Assembly (NCBI RefSeq): GCF_019748715.1
Contig: NZ_JACLBZ010000011.1
Coordinates: forward strand, 1 to 43,788
Origin: Sporosarcina aquimarina
GTDB taxonomy: Bacteria; Bacillota; Bacilli; Bacillales_A; Planococcaceae
Direction of reading: 5' to 3'
DNA length: 43,788 bases
The stretch's first letter is position 1; each line of letters starts with the position of its first letter. The position numbers and the translations under genes were made by a program. The notes under the pieces are model-generated. The model made no database searches, was not told the DNA's origin, and was given only the letters and a program-made list of their open reading frames with translations. Of the stretch, positions 18,094 through 25,907 are shown in pieces.

Positions 18094-19245
18094 CTAAAGA
18101 ATCTTTGACACAAAGGGAATCTGCCTAATTATATAACCTAACAAGAAGCAAAGTGGTATCGTGATCAGAATCATAGCTAGAAACATGAAGGATGGTGGAA
18201 AGTGGATGACCTTCAATCCAGCAATAACAATAGCGATAATCGGTATATGAATGATGTAAATCACGAAGGAATGGGTTGACAAGAAGCTCCAACCTTTTCC
18301 TTGATGAAAAACTCTTTTGCGAAAGAATATGATTAATCCGAGAATGATGCCAACACAAAATAGAGCTTCCCAAAGAGAATAAACCAAAGATGTCCAGTTC
18401 CAGCCGCCAGAAAACTGTAATCCGTCTACCCCAAATATCAAGACTAAGGGAAGGAGAAGAATCGATGCTCCAATTGCAATTCCAAAACCCGCTCTACCCA
18501 TAGAATCAGGAGTATTTCGAAACCAATTGCGTTGGTAAGCGATGATGCCCAAAATGAATAGCCCGACATATTGTGGGAGATCATAGCCGCTTGCTGTAAA
18601 AAGTCCAACAAATGATTGAACCCCGGGAGATCCACCGGGTAAATCAAGAGCAGGGACCCACAGTCTTATGATGAAGTATCCTACTGCTAATATCATGACA
18701 AAGACTGTAAACATCCTGTAGGTGGGTGGCGTACTCTGACGAACTACTGATAGCTTATTTTTACTCATAAATTTCGCCCAAACTGCGTATAAACAAACGA
18801 ATACGAAAAGTAGCTCGACGTACCACATCGGGCCATAGGTTAAATGTGAAAAATAGGTTTGCCATGTAAATGGCTCCTGGTTAAGCATATAGACTTCAAT
18901 TGATTGAACTTGACTAAGAATGAGAACGTAGAAGATAAACGGGACTAGGAACCGGATGAATCTATCTTTGATAAATCGGGTTGCTCCATTACGTTCAAAA
19001 GATGAAGGAACAAAATATCCAGAAATAAGAAAAAACGTCCCCATGAAAAAAGTCTGATTAAAAGCAAGGAATAGAAGACCCATAACAACCCCAATAGACC
19101 CTTGTGATAATACCTCGTTATAGATGGAAAAATACACTAAATGATGTAGCACTACTAACATTGTAAGAGCTGCCCTTAGGTTATCAATAAAGTATAACCG
19201 ACCTTCCTTTTGGAGAGACGAGCTCCCTATATGTCTTGAATTCAT
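18094..19245 (-). CDS. Acyltransferase 3 family membrane protein
   Basis: A 383-residue integral membrane protein with about ten helices and the acyltransferase-3 signature at its start (YFIDNLRAALTMLVVLHHLV, including the conserved Arg and His pair), and ISGYFVP after helix 3. Such enzymes transfer acyl groups from the cytoplasm to surface glycans, peptidoglycan or antibiotics; the closest flavour is the glucan-modifying OpgC/MdoC type. The substrate cannot be predicted. No ribosome site is well placed: GGGGA lies 11 nt upstream. It lies alone in the cargo zone. Confidence 0.8.
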   Translation of the reverse strand: MNSRHIGSSSLQKEGRLYFIDNLRAALTMLVVLHHLVYFSIYNEVLSQGSIGVVMGLLFLAFNQTFFMGTFFLISGYFVPSSFERNGATRFIKDRFIRFLVPFIFYVLILSQVQSIEVYMLNQEPFTWQTYFSHLTYGPMWYVELLFVFVCLYAVWAKFMSKNKLSVVRQSTPPTYRMFTVFVMILAVGYFIIRLWVPALDLPGGSPGVQSFVGLFTASGYDLPQYVGLFILGIIAYQRNWFRNTPDSMGRAGFGIAIGASILLLPLVLIFGVDGLQFSGGWNWTSLVYSLWEALFCVGIILGLIIFFRKRVFHQGKGWSFLSTHSFVIYIIHIPIIAIVIAGLKVIHFPPSFMFLAMILITIPLCFLLGYIIRQIPFVSKIL

Positions 19246-19348
19246 AATAATTCTTATGTTCCCCTCTATTAATATTTAAAAATATATCTCAACGGAGCAT
19301 CCGCCAAGCTGGACGGCTATGTATAAGCCGTCCTATTTGCTCTATATT

Positions 19349-19570
19349 TTAATTTTCACTTTTAGTTGATCCGCCTATTTTCCAAGAGGCTAAACCTATG
19401 ATCCCGCCAACTACAATAAATATAATGTCCATAACAATTTCAAATCCCTGAAACGCATCAATATAATTTACCAAAAACCAACTTTTTCCCCCATTAGTCA
19501 AATGATTGATTAATCCGCCTACTCCCTGTATAACGAAAAGTAGACCAAGTCCACTGATAATTTCTTTCAT
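19349..19570 (-). CDS. Small two-helix membrane protein
   Basis: A 73-residue protein with two hydrophobic segments (residues about 4-25 and 44-65) and a short charged tail. GAGGTG lies 6 nt before the ATG at 19570; an in-frame GTG three codons earlier overlaps the ribosome site. I do not recognise the family. It lies 25 nt downstream of the GAP-family gene on the same strand and is probably co-expressed under the TetR regulator. Confidence 0.65.
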   Translation of the reverse strand: MKEIISGLGLLFVIQGVGGLINHLTNGGKSWFLVNYIDAFQGFEIVMDIIFIVVGGIIGLASWKIGGSTKSEN

Positions 19571-19595
19571 GATGAACACCTCATTAATAATTTTT

Positions 19596-20309
19596 TTAAT
19601 TTAATATGCCTCTAAGACCGATGTTGAAAAAAACCGCACCTACTACTCCTATCGCTACCAAGAGTGAGGAAATCGGTGCTTCATTTAATTTTGATCTAAT
19701 TTTATTTAGAAATTGTTGCAGTCTCTCTTTAAACATAATATTAACCCCTAACAAAAGAAGAGAAGGAAGCACCATTACAAGATTGTAGCCAATTATAATA
19801 AAGATAGAAGAGGACGGCTCAATTGTTAGGTGATTCATTAACAAAATTGAATAAAAGTAAGGCAACGCAGTTACAAATTCAATTAGAAAAACAATGATAC
19901 CTAATATGATCATCCCTTTCATCGTTGTTTTTTGGGGTATAAATGAAATTAAACGTTTTTTTGTAGTATCATTTGGTTTACTGAAGCTAATTAGAACAAT
20001 AGCTGCTCCAAAAAGGATATAAAACCAATTGATAAAGTCAAATTCAGATAATTTTCCAATTCCTTTCAATAGTGAATCTCCACCAAAGTATAGTAATAAG
20101 CCCATGATGAAGTAGCCAAACTGCGTAATAAACAAAAAAACAAGCAAGCGAGAAGATAATTGATTAGGCTGTGTCAATAATAAATAGGCTGTTACAGCAA
20201 GTACACCAGGACTTAATATATCAACTAATGCGCAAATAGAAATAATTAGCAAAGCTATTGATGTGTCTATTGATGAAGAAGGCATTAATGCTTCAATACT
20301 TTCGATCAA
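19596..20309 (-). CDS. GAP/Sap-family membrane protein (putative exporter)
   Basis: A 237-residue protein with six predicted helices, charged cytoplasmic loops after helices 3 and 5, and the opening ALLIISICALVDILSPGVLA that is typical of the GAP family within the LysE/CcdA-like superfamily. Mycobacterial members help export glycolipids; the role in Firmicutes is unknown. TTG start with AAAGGAGGG 9 nt upstream. It diverges from a TetR-family gene with palindromic sites between, so it is most likely that regulator's target. Confidence 0.75.
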   Translation of the reverse strand: MIESIEALMPSSSIDTSIALLIISICALVDILSPGVLAVTAYLLLTQPNQLSSRLLVFLFITQFGYFIMGLLLYFGGDSLLKGIGKLSEFDFINWFYILFGAAIVLISFSKPNDTTKKRLISFIPQKTTMKGMIILGIIVFLIEFVTALPYFYSILLMNHLTIEPSSSIFIIIGYNLVMVLPSLLLLGVNIMFKERLQQFLNKIRSKLNEAPISSLLVAIGVVGAVFFNIGLRGILN

Positions 20310-20347
20310 ATATAGAGTCCCTCCTTTTTATATGTTATAATTTAAAT

Positions 20348-20385
20348 AACACGGTGTGTTGAAAACATAATAACACACTGTGCTA
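20348..20385. promoter_or_regulatory. Paired TetR operators between the GAP gene and tetR
   Basis: AACAC-GGT-GTGTT (20348-20360) and AACAC-ACT-GTGCT (20372-20384) are two short palindromes in the divergent gap. The same CACACTGTG words recur in front of the truncated paralogue at 24732-24776, supporting a shared operator. Confidence 0.65.
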
Positions 20386-20405
20386 AAAAAGGGAAGTGAT
20401 TTTTT

Positions 20406-21011
20406 ATGCCGAGGATTGTTAATCATGAAAAAAAGAGGAAGTCAATTGCTGAGGCCGCTTGGAGTATTATTAAGGAAGAGGGAATCGAAAAGGCATCTAT
20501 AAGAAGAGTTGCTATTGAAGCAGGCATGTCTGCTGGAGCGTTAAGACATTATTTTTCAACTAAGGATGAAATGTTATTATTTATCATGGATTATTACCTG
20601 GAAGAAGGGAAAAAACGTTCTCAAAGTAAAAGTTGGTCAGACAATCCATTGCAGGCAGTCGCAGAAGTTTTATTAGAGCTTGTACCAATTGATGAAGAAA
20701 AGAAAATCGAAACGAGCGTTTGGTGGATCCTTGCACTTCAGTCACTTACAAGTGATACATTAAAAGAAAAAAAAGATGAAATGACTAACGGTATGTATGA
20801 ATTAGCAAATTCAATGATCGAGATATTAGTCCTACAAGGGATTTTATCTGATTCAACTAATGTAAAATTAGAAAAAAGTAGGCTAGCGGCATTAATTGAT
20901 GGATTGTCCATTCATGCTCTGTTAAGACCTGATGTCTACTCTCCAGAAAAGGTGAAGGAAGTAATCCGTTATCATTTAGAAACACTCTGCGATGAAAGTA
21001 AATTGAGTTAA
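20406..21011 (+). CDS. TetR/AcrR-family transcriptional regulator
   Basis: A 201-residue repressor. Residues 8-55 are the TetR N-terminal DNA-binding domain (IAEAAWSIIKEEGIEKASIR, then RVAIEAGMSAGALRHYF). The rest is an all-helical ligand-binding domain of the BetI-like type. GGGAAGTG precedes the ATG. It diverges from the GAP-family gene and probably represses both itself and that operon until a ligand binds. A truncated near-copy is at 24797. Confidence 0.88.
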   Translation: MPRIVNHEKKRKSIAEAAWSIIKEEGIEKASIRRVAIEAGMSAGALRHYFSTKDEMLLFIMDYYLEEGKKRSQSKSWSDNPLQAVAEVLLELVPIDEEKKIETSVWWILALQSLTSDTLKEKKDEMTNGMYELANSMIEILVLQGILSDSTNVKLEKSRLAALIDGLSIHALLRPDVYSPEKVKEVIRYHLETLCDESKLS

Positions 21012-21109
21012 TTGATCATGTATCTGAAGTTATAGTCCATTTGTGTTATAACGAGATGCACTTCAAAGGGGCATTTTGTTGAACAGTTGCATGAAGTAGG
21101 CTTTAGTAT

Positions 21110-21230
21110 ATTACAGCTTTTCCTTCCATTACAGGCATAGCCGTCATATTTTTAGTAAAAATACAGTTCACGGATAAGCTTGTAACTAAGTTAAAAATAA
21201 ATTATTTTAGAATGGCAGTAAATTAGATGA
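21110..21230 (+). pseudogene. C-terminal fragment of a membrane protein
   Basis: The gap 21012-21304 has no intact gene. One plus-strand frame, ending at a TAG near 21226, reads AFPSITGIAVIFLVKIQFTD then KLVTKLKINYFRMAVN, which looks like the last membrane helix and tail of a transporter. There is no start or upstream body. Confidence 0.3.
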
Positions 21231-21304
21231 AAAATTCACATTTTTAATCATAGGTTTAAAAAATAGTTACTTTTCAATAAAAATCTGATAGGAAGTGTGA
21301 AAAT

Positions 21305-21508
21305 ATGTTGGATACTATATGTTTTTTCTGCAAAAATAAATTTACGATTAATCATTCTGATTCACAATATTATAAAATCAAAAAAGGAGAAAATAAATAT
21401 TATATATGTAAAAGTTTCAATAATTCATTTCAACAAGAAGCGATTAATAAAACTGGAATAAGTCCGGATCAAATTGATGATTATGATAAGTTTTTCCGGT
21501 ATAAATAA
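21305..21508 (+). CDS. Small hypothetical protein with a partial zinc-ribbon pattern
   Basis: A 67-residue protein with CFFCKNKF at the start and YYICK later, similar in layout to YlaI/DUF2197 small zinc-ribbon proteins but lacking the last expected cysteine. AGGAAGTG lies 6-7 nt before the ATG. The function is unknown, and it may be decayed like its neighbours. Confidence 0.45.
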   Translation: MLDTICFFCKNKFTINHSDSQYYKIKKGENKYYICKSFNNSFQQEAINKTGISPDQIDDYDKFFRYK

Positions 21509-21654
21509 AACTCTCTTTAATACCGCGTAAATGTCAATTTTCTCATCATTCTTACAAAACTTCCTGTAGAATATTCTCAACTGAGGGGATCGGAACGAAA
21601 GCGATTAATCGTGCGATAGCTTAGTTCGTAACCCTGCACTAGCCACATCATGCG

Positions 21655-21932
21655 AACACTGTGGAGCAAGTGTTGGTGTTATGGGAGCAGTTGCGGATGC
21701 TGTCTTAGATGAAGGTAGACAAGTTATTGGAATTATGCCTAGTTTTTTAGAGCAGAGAGAAATATCGCATAAAAGATTATCCAAGCTGATAGTTGTCGAA
21801 TCTATGCATGAGAGAAAGGCTAAAATGGAAGAGCTTGTAGATGGCTTTGTCGCTTTGCCAGGTGGACCAGGAACATTAGAATGTCACTTTAGGAGATATA
21901 TTGCACACTATTTAAACGCTATTTTGCATTAA
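21655..21932 (+). pseudogene. Truncated LOG-family (nucleotide phosphoribohydrolase) gene
   Basis: The reading [20 protein letters not shown], then VIGIMPSFL, and [16 protein letters not shown] corresponds to the middle of LOG-family proteins (YvdD/LOG, once annotated as lysine decarboxylases), including the catalytic PGGxGTxE motif. The N-terminal third is absent and the sequence loses similarity after PGGPGTLE, ending early at 21932. It is a broken gene and should not be annotated as an enzyme. Confidence 0.75.
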
Positions 21933-21950
21933 GTAAATATAAAAGCCTAA

Positions 21951-21989
21951 TTTCTCAACATTAAAATTGAGAAATTAGGCTCATAGAAG
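21951..21989. terminator. Strong hairpin after the LOG fragment
   Basis: A 15-bp perfect stem (AGCCTAATTTCTCAA with its complement) around an 8-nt loop. The T-rich side is to the left, so it fits best as a minus-strand terminator, although the nearest minus-strand gene ends about 260 nt away. I see no gene between 21990 and 22241. Confidence 0.6.
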
Positions 21990-22241
21990 GACATTAAAAC
22001 CTTTCGATCATGATGCATAATGTCCCAGGTTTTTCTAAACTTCATATTCCTCTTTGCTCTGGTTAAATAAACAAATAATAATTTACTCTAGAAGTTTTAG
22101 GTGACTGATTATTCACAAAGTAGCCTGTTTGTTGAACTAAGATCAATAATTAGGACTGTGAGTTTATGATACCATCCAAACACAGAAATGTTGAATGGTT
22201 GTTTTAAGATTCCCTTTTTTTCTTGGACATTACCGTTTTTC

Positions 22242-22844
22242 TCATCTAACTCGATAAGATGAGACTTGGTCGTTCCAAGAAGTAGTACCAGACATTCCCC
22301 AAGAAGTTAAATTGGTGGTAAAGTATTTGTTTGGATAACCTACAAGAGTTAAATAACGACCACCATAATAACGATTTTGATAGAGCCTAATCCAAGAACC
22401 AGGAGCTACAGATACAGCAGATATTCTGTTATCCCATGCAGTACTCAGAGAAGTGACCTGAGTTCCAGGATACGCAATTAATGATCTTCCATATCCATGA
22501 CCCGAAGTATGTTCATATAAATAAGTTGGTCTTGCCATTATACCTATTGACTGACTAGATAATCGCTCTGTAACTTTTTGATGATATGCTTCATATTTTT
22601 CTGGAGTTGAGAAGCCATGTACCTTTTCTCCTTGATCAGTTGCTTCAACTACCATTCCAACAATTTTTTTATGTTTACCTGGTGCATATTTTATTCCATC
22701 TACTGTGTCAACTTTTAGATCCTGATCTGGATTCGATGTTAAACTAGCTGCATTTGTTCTACCTTCAAAACTAAAAACTAAAGAGAAAACTCCTACTAGG
22801 GCTATTAAAGCTAAAGACAGATTACGTATCATTTTTCTTTTCAT
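22242..22844 (-). CDS. Secreted beta/gamma-crystallin-like protein
   Basis: A 200-residue precursor with a clear Sec signal peptide (KRKMIRNLSLALIALVGVFS, cleavage likely after TNAA near residue 34). The C-terminal about 85 residues look like a beta/gamma-crystallin domain: WIRLYQNRYYGGRYLTLVG has the Y/F-x-x-x-x-Y-x-G motif, and WNDQVSSYRVR closes it. This fold often binds calcium and stabilises extracellular proteins. The 100-residue middle region is unassigned. AGGAGG lies 7 nt before the ATG at 22844. An unusual cargo gene for an ICE; no partner is obvious. Confidence 0.78.
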   Translation of the reverse strand: MKRKMIRNLSLALIALVGVFSLVFSFEGRTNAASLTSNPDQDLKVDTVDGIKYAPGKHKKIVGMVVEATDQGEKVHGFSTPEKYEAYHQKVTERLSSQSIGIMARPTYLYEHTSGHGYGRSLIAYPGTQVTSLSTAWDNRISAVSVAPGSWIRLYQNRYYGGRYLTLVGYPNKYFTTNLTSWGMSGTTSWNDQVSSYRVR

Positions 22845-22916
22845 CAAAGTTCCTCCTTAAATTAAAAGTCAATCTATTGTAGTGCAACTTTTTTCAAAAC
22901 GGTTAAACTTTATTTT

Positions 22917-23003
22917 AAATCCACAACACGATATTCTTTAACTTTTTCCGCTTGAACCTCACCTTCCTTTTTGTAATAATATGACTTAATTTTCACCTCC
23001 TTA
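22917..23003 (-). other. Possible 28-codon ORF behind a strong ribosome site
   Basis: AAGGAGGTG at about 22994-23002 is followed by an open frame, GTG-initiated, reading KIKSYYYKKEGEVQAEKVKE and ending YRVVDLK. The GTG overlaps the ribosome site, so real initiation is doubtful (a downstream ATT is the next candidate). It may be the start of a deleted gene. Confidence 0.25.
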
Positions 23004-23053
23004 ATAATTGACCGACTCTTCTGGTAAGATATGATATTTACATAGACCTGCAT

Positions 23054-23322
23054 CTACTTGTCCCATGTTTTTAAAAGTGATTTCAACATATGAATGGCAT
23101 GTTTCTGCTTTTTAGGATCCAACGGTTTCTGCCATCGAAGTTGCCCTTCTAATAAAAGCATCATTTGGAAAGCAATGTCTTCACATTGCATAAGGACCTC
23201 TTCGATTAGTTGTTCCTTTGATGTAAAGTGGTTTTGTATAACGTCATAGTAGCTACATTTGCTTCCTCAATAATTTTCTTTATTCCAACAGCATGAAAAC
23301 CGTGATAGTTTCGGGCAATCAT
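23054..23322 (-). pseudogene. Frameshifted TetR/AcrR-family fragment
   Basis: On the minus strand, ATG at 23322 with AGGAGTG upstream opens MIARNYHGFHAVGIKKIIEE and ANVATMTLY, a TetR DNA-binding domain. Similarity then continues in a second frame as NHFTSKEQLIEEVLMQCEDI and QMMLLLEGQLRWQKP, ending at 23054. The N-terminal 15 or so residues and most of the ligand domain are missing. It is distinct from the 20406 regulator. Confidence 0.7.
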
Positions 23323-23538
23323 AAACACTCCTTATTAATAGGAAATCCTTTAATCTCTTTTAATGTATAAAAAAGAAACAGTGGTACCACTGGCTCTAGT
23401 CATGCTGTTAGAGAATAGCCATTACTTTTGTCATTTAATTTCTCACCAACTGATATAAAGACGTGAAGGTGTCATAAGTTATCAATATTCTTTAGGTGGA
23501 GACAGCCCCATGGATTCATTGACTGGAACAGGGGTAAC

Positions 23539-23751
23539 ATGGCACTCTATTTTATTGAGTATGATAAAAATTTTAAAAACTTTAATGAAGAAAATATAAA
23601 AATCATAGATATACTAAATGAAAATACAGAATCAGGTGAATGGAAAACCTTAGATTTTGCTAGTTTTGGCGCAAGTGGTTTAGAATTATTTGTCTATGGT
23701 TATAAGATGTCATTTCTGATTACCATTCTGGTAACCTCAAAAAAAGACTGA
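23539..23751 (+). CDS. Hypothetical ORF, doubtful
   Basis: A 70-residue ORF reading ALYFIEYDKNFKNFNEENIK at its start and ending in a hydrophobic stretch. The ribosome site is weak (AGGGG, 4 nt from ATG) and its end overlaps the convergent hydrolase by 32 nt. The upstream 23330-23538 shows nothing I can support. It could be a fragment of a larger lost gene. Confidence 0.3.
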   Translation: MALYFIEYDKNFKNFNEENIKIIDILNENTESGEWKTLDFASFGASGLELFVYGYKMSFLITILVTSKKD

Positions 23752-24472
23752 TATGGTCGGAAACTTCCTTAGGGTGGGTCAAAGTGATGATGTGATTAGC
23801 ACCAGGTATACGCACAAAGTTAATATTGGGAACTTCCTTATATAATTGTGCGATTTTAAAGAGATCTCCTGAGTCCTTCTCGCCTATGATAAAAAGTGTC
23901 TTCGTTTTAATTTCTCCCAATCTTTCCATCGCTGAATTGGAGGAAACAGTTTCGAATGTTTTCCAATCAAAAGTTTTTTGAATATTGTGTATCATCATTT
24001 CGCGCAATAAATCGTATGCTTTTCCAAAAGAAACGCTCCAGGAAGGCTCGCTTAATATTATATTAGTCATTTTCTCAACATCTGGTGCAACTTTAGAAAC
24101 TCGGCTCTCTAATTCCGCATGTTCGGAAGAAAATTTAAACCCCGACAGGCCTGGAGCGACCAATACCAGTTGAGACACCCTTTTTGGATAGGTCAGAGTA
24201 AAATCAGTTGCAATTTGTCCACCTAGGGAATGTCCAACGAGGACACCTTTCTTAATTTTAAGATGATCCAAGAGTTTTCTAAGATCCTTAACATAATCAA
24301 TGGGTTCATTCGGAACAGGTGACTTCCCTGCACCCCGGACATCAAGAGTGATTACTTTGAACGACTTTGAAAGATGTGGTGTGATGAATTCCCAGTCACG
24401 TGAATCCATAGCTCCACTATGAAGTAGTATAACTGGCTTTCCTCTTCCTTTAATTTCGTAATGAAGATCCAT
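23720..24472 (-). CDS. Alpha/beta-fold hydrolase
   Basis: A 250-residue single-domain hydrolase. The oxyanion region is LLHSGAMDSRDW (residues 16-27), the nucleophile elbow is VGHSLGGQ (Ser near residue 81), the acid is the Asp in FIIGEKDSGD and the base is His in GANHIITL. All three catalytic residues are present. AAAGGAG lies about 10 nt before the ATG. No signal peptide, so cytoplasmic. The substrate is unknown. It diverges from a truncated tetR with a palindromic operator between, suggesting it was part of that regulon. Confidence 0.87.
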   Translation of the reverse strand: MDLHYEIKGRGKPVILLHSGAMDSRDWEFITPHLSKSFKVITLDVRGAGKSPVPNEPIDYVKDLRKLLDHLKIKKGVLVGHSLGGQIATDFTLTYPKRVSQLVLVAPGLSGFKFSSEHAELESRVSKVAPDVEKMTNIILSEPSWSVSFGKAYDLLREMMIHNIQKTFDWKTFETVSSNSAMERLGEIKTKTLFIIGEKDSGDLFKIAQLYKEVPNINFVRIPGANHIITLTHPKEVSDHISLFLRLPEW

Positions 24473-24649
24473 CTATTTCAATCTCCTTTCCCTGAAAAAA
24501 GTAGGCATTGCCCCATGACTATCTTCGTTTCATTTCTAAGATTCCTTTTCTTATCTCCCAAACTGTTTACAAAACCATTTAATAAACTTGTTCGGTTAAA
24601 AAGGAAGTTTAATGTACCATTACAAATGATTTAATTGCTCAAGAAGGTC

Positions 24650-24718
24650 CTATTTCACCACTTTTATAATGCCCATCCGCTTTAATGTTCTAATAAGTGA
24701 TTTCAAGAATTTAAACAT
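24650..24718 (-). CDS. Possible 22-residue cationic amphipathic peptide
   Basis: A short minus-strand ORF, MFKFLKSLIRTLKRMGIIKV plus VK, seven Lys/Arg and no acidic residues. It begins 14 nt from the CACACTGTG palindrome and directly behind AAGGGGGG, although the spacing from that site to ATG is short (about 4 nt). A longer overlapping frame on this strand runs through the operator and tetR fragment and is not supported. No known family. Confidence 0.3.
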   Translation of the reverse strand: MFKFLKSLIRTLKRMGIIKVVK

Positions 24719-24731
24719 CCCCCCCTTATTT

Positions 24732-24776
24732 ATTTCACACACTGTGATGAAATGATAATAACACAGTGTGCGAAAT
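24732..24776. promoter_or_regulatory. TetR operator palindrome (paralogous module)
   Basis: Arms ATTTCACACACTGTG (24732-24746) and CACAGTGTGCGAAAT (24762-24776) are inverted copies with one mismatch. They lie between the hydrolase/peptide side and the truncated tetR and share CACACTGTG with the operators at 20348-20385. Confidence 0.65.
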
Positions 24777-24796
24777 AAAAGCAAGAGGTGATTTGA

Positions 24797-24964
24797 GTGC
24801 CGAAAATAGTTGATCATGATCACAAAAGAAAAATGATCGCTGAAACAGCTTGGAAAATTATTGAAACGGAAGGCATTGAAAAAGCATCTATCCGAAGAAT
24901 TGCATCTGAAGCTGGAATGTCTACTGGAGCAATTGATCAAACCTTTATTCTAAAGCTACAGTAA
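24797..24964 (+). pseudogene. Truncated tetR paralogue at the cargo/backbone junction
   Basis: GTG at 24797 with AGAGGTG upstream opens a TetR domain (KRKMIAETAWKIIETEGIEK, ASIRRIASEAGMSTGAI) nearly identical to the regulator at 20406 (KRKSIAEAAWSIIKEEGIEK, ASIRRVAIEAGMSAGAL). Similarity stops after residue 46, in the recognition helix, and the frame ends 10 codons later, 17 nt before the TcpC stop. The break marks the join between cargo and conjugation module. Confidence 0.8.
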
Positions 24965-24980
24965 ATAAACTAAATCATTT

Positions 24981-25892
24981 TTACTCGACAATCATCCAAT
25001 TTGTATCTTTTTCTAACGTGAGTATATATTGTGAAAAATGTGCTGCTTTTGTTGCTTCGTCAATATATTTAACAGTAACCCGTACTTTTATTTGATTATC
25101 TATTGTCTGGAATACTGGATTGACTAGCTCTGAAAATAGATAATCCTTACCAATCGGTGGTAAAGCATTATTTTTCACATAATAATCAAGTTCCTGTTCT
25201 GTTGCAGTCGGATAAAATGTAAAGAACGTCTCCAAAAAATCTGTCACTTCCTGCACTGTATCAGAGTCAACTGTACCATTACTTTCAGGTTGTTGTGGCT
25301 CATAGTCTGATTTATTCGGCATGCTCCATAAGGTAGGGTTTTGTATAATTACTAAGTTTCCTACATTATCTTGATGTAATAAGATTCGATAGGTGGATCG
25401 GACCATTTCGCTATTTTTATCTTCCATAATTTTTTGATCTACCGAATAAACAACCGCATAGGTATTATCATTTTCTGGTGACACTGACCAGATATCAATA
25501 TTACCTACGCTGGAACTAGTAGGAATATCATCTCTTACGGTATCGGTATTTAATGCTTGTAATTCCTCTGTCAAATAGTGACTGATCTTTTCCACCCGTT
25601 GTTCAATGGAATCTTTTTCATTTTGCCATGTGTAGTAATCTTTCACAAAGTTTTTCGTAAAGCTCTCAATCGCATTCGTATCGATGATCTCGTTTTCAAT
25701 GATTTCTTTTTCATGAACGGTATGTTGATCAATTGCTGTAAAGTTTTTATAGATTCCAAAGGCTAGACTACCAATAAGTAATATCCATAAAAAAGTTACT
25801 GTTTTTTTACGTGTACCGACAGTCCGTACTTTCATTTTTCTGGTTTTTGTTTCGGTCGTTTGTTTTTCTTTTCTTTTAAAAAATCTTCTCAT
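24981..25892 (-). CDS. Conjugation protein TcpC (Tn916 Orf13 type)
   Basis: A 303-residue protein with a basic N-terminus, one membrane helix near residues 32-50 (KTVTFLWILLIGSLAFGIY) and an extracytoplasmic part formed by two NTF2-like domains, as in TcpC, a VirB8-like component of the transfer channel. Last gene of the minus-strand transfer operon. Confidence 0.88.
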   Translation of the reverse strand: MRRFFKRKEKQTTETKTRKMKVRTVGTRKKTVTFLWILLIGSLAFGIYKNFTAIDQHTVHEKEIIENEIIDTNAIESFTKNFVKDYYTWQNEKDSIEQRVEKISHYLTEELQALNTDTVRDDIPTSSSVGNIDIWSVSPENDNTYAVVYSVDQKIMEDKNSEMVRSTYRILLHQDNVGNLVIIQNPTLWSMPNKSDYEPQQPESNGTVDSDTVQEVTDFLETFFTFYPTATEQELDYYVKNNALPPIGKDYLFSELVNPVFQTIDNQIKVRVTVKYIDEATKAAHFSQYILTLEKDTNWMIVE

Positions 25893-25907
25893 CTAATTCA
25901 AACCTTT

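Noticed and set aside
24650..24940. A 96-residue minus-strand frame across the tetR fragment
   Set aside because: It runs antisense through a recognisable TetR domain and its operator; only the last 22 codons might be a separate peptide.
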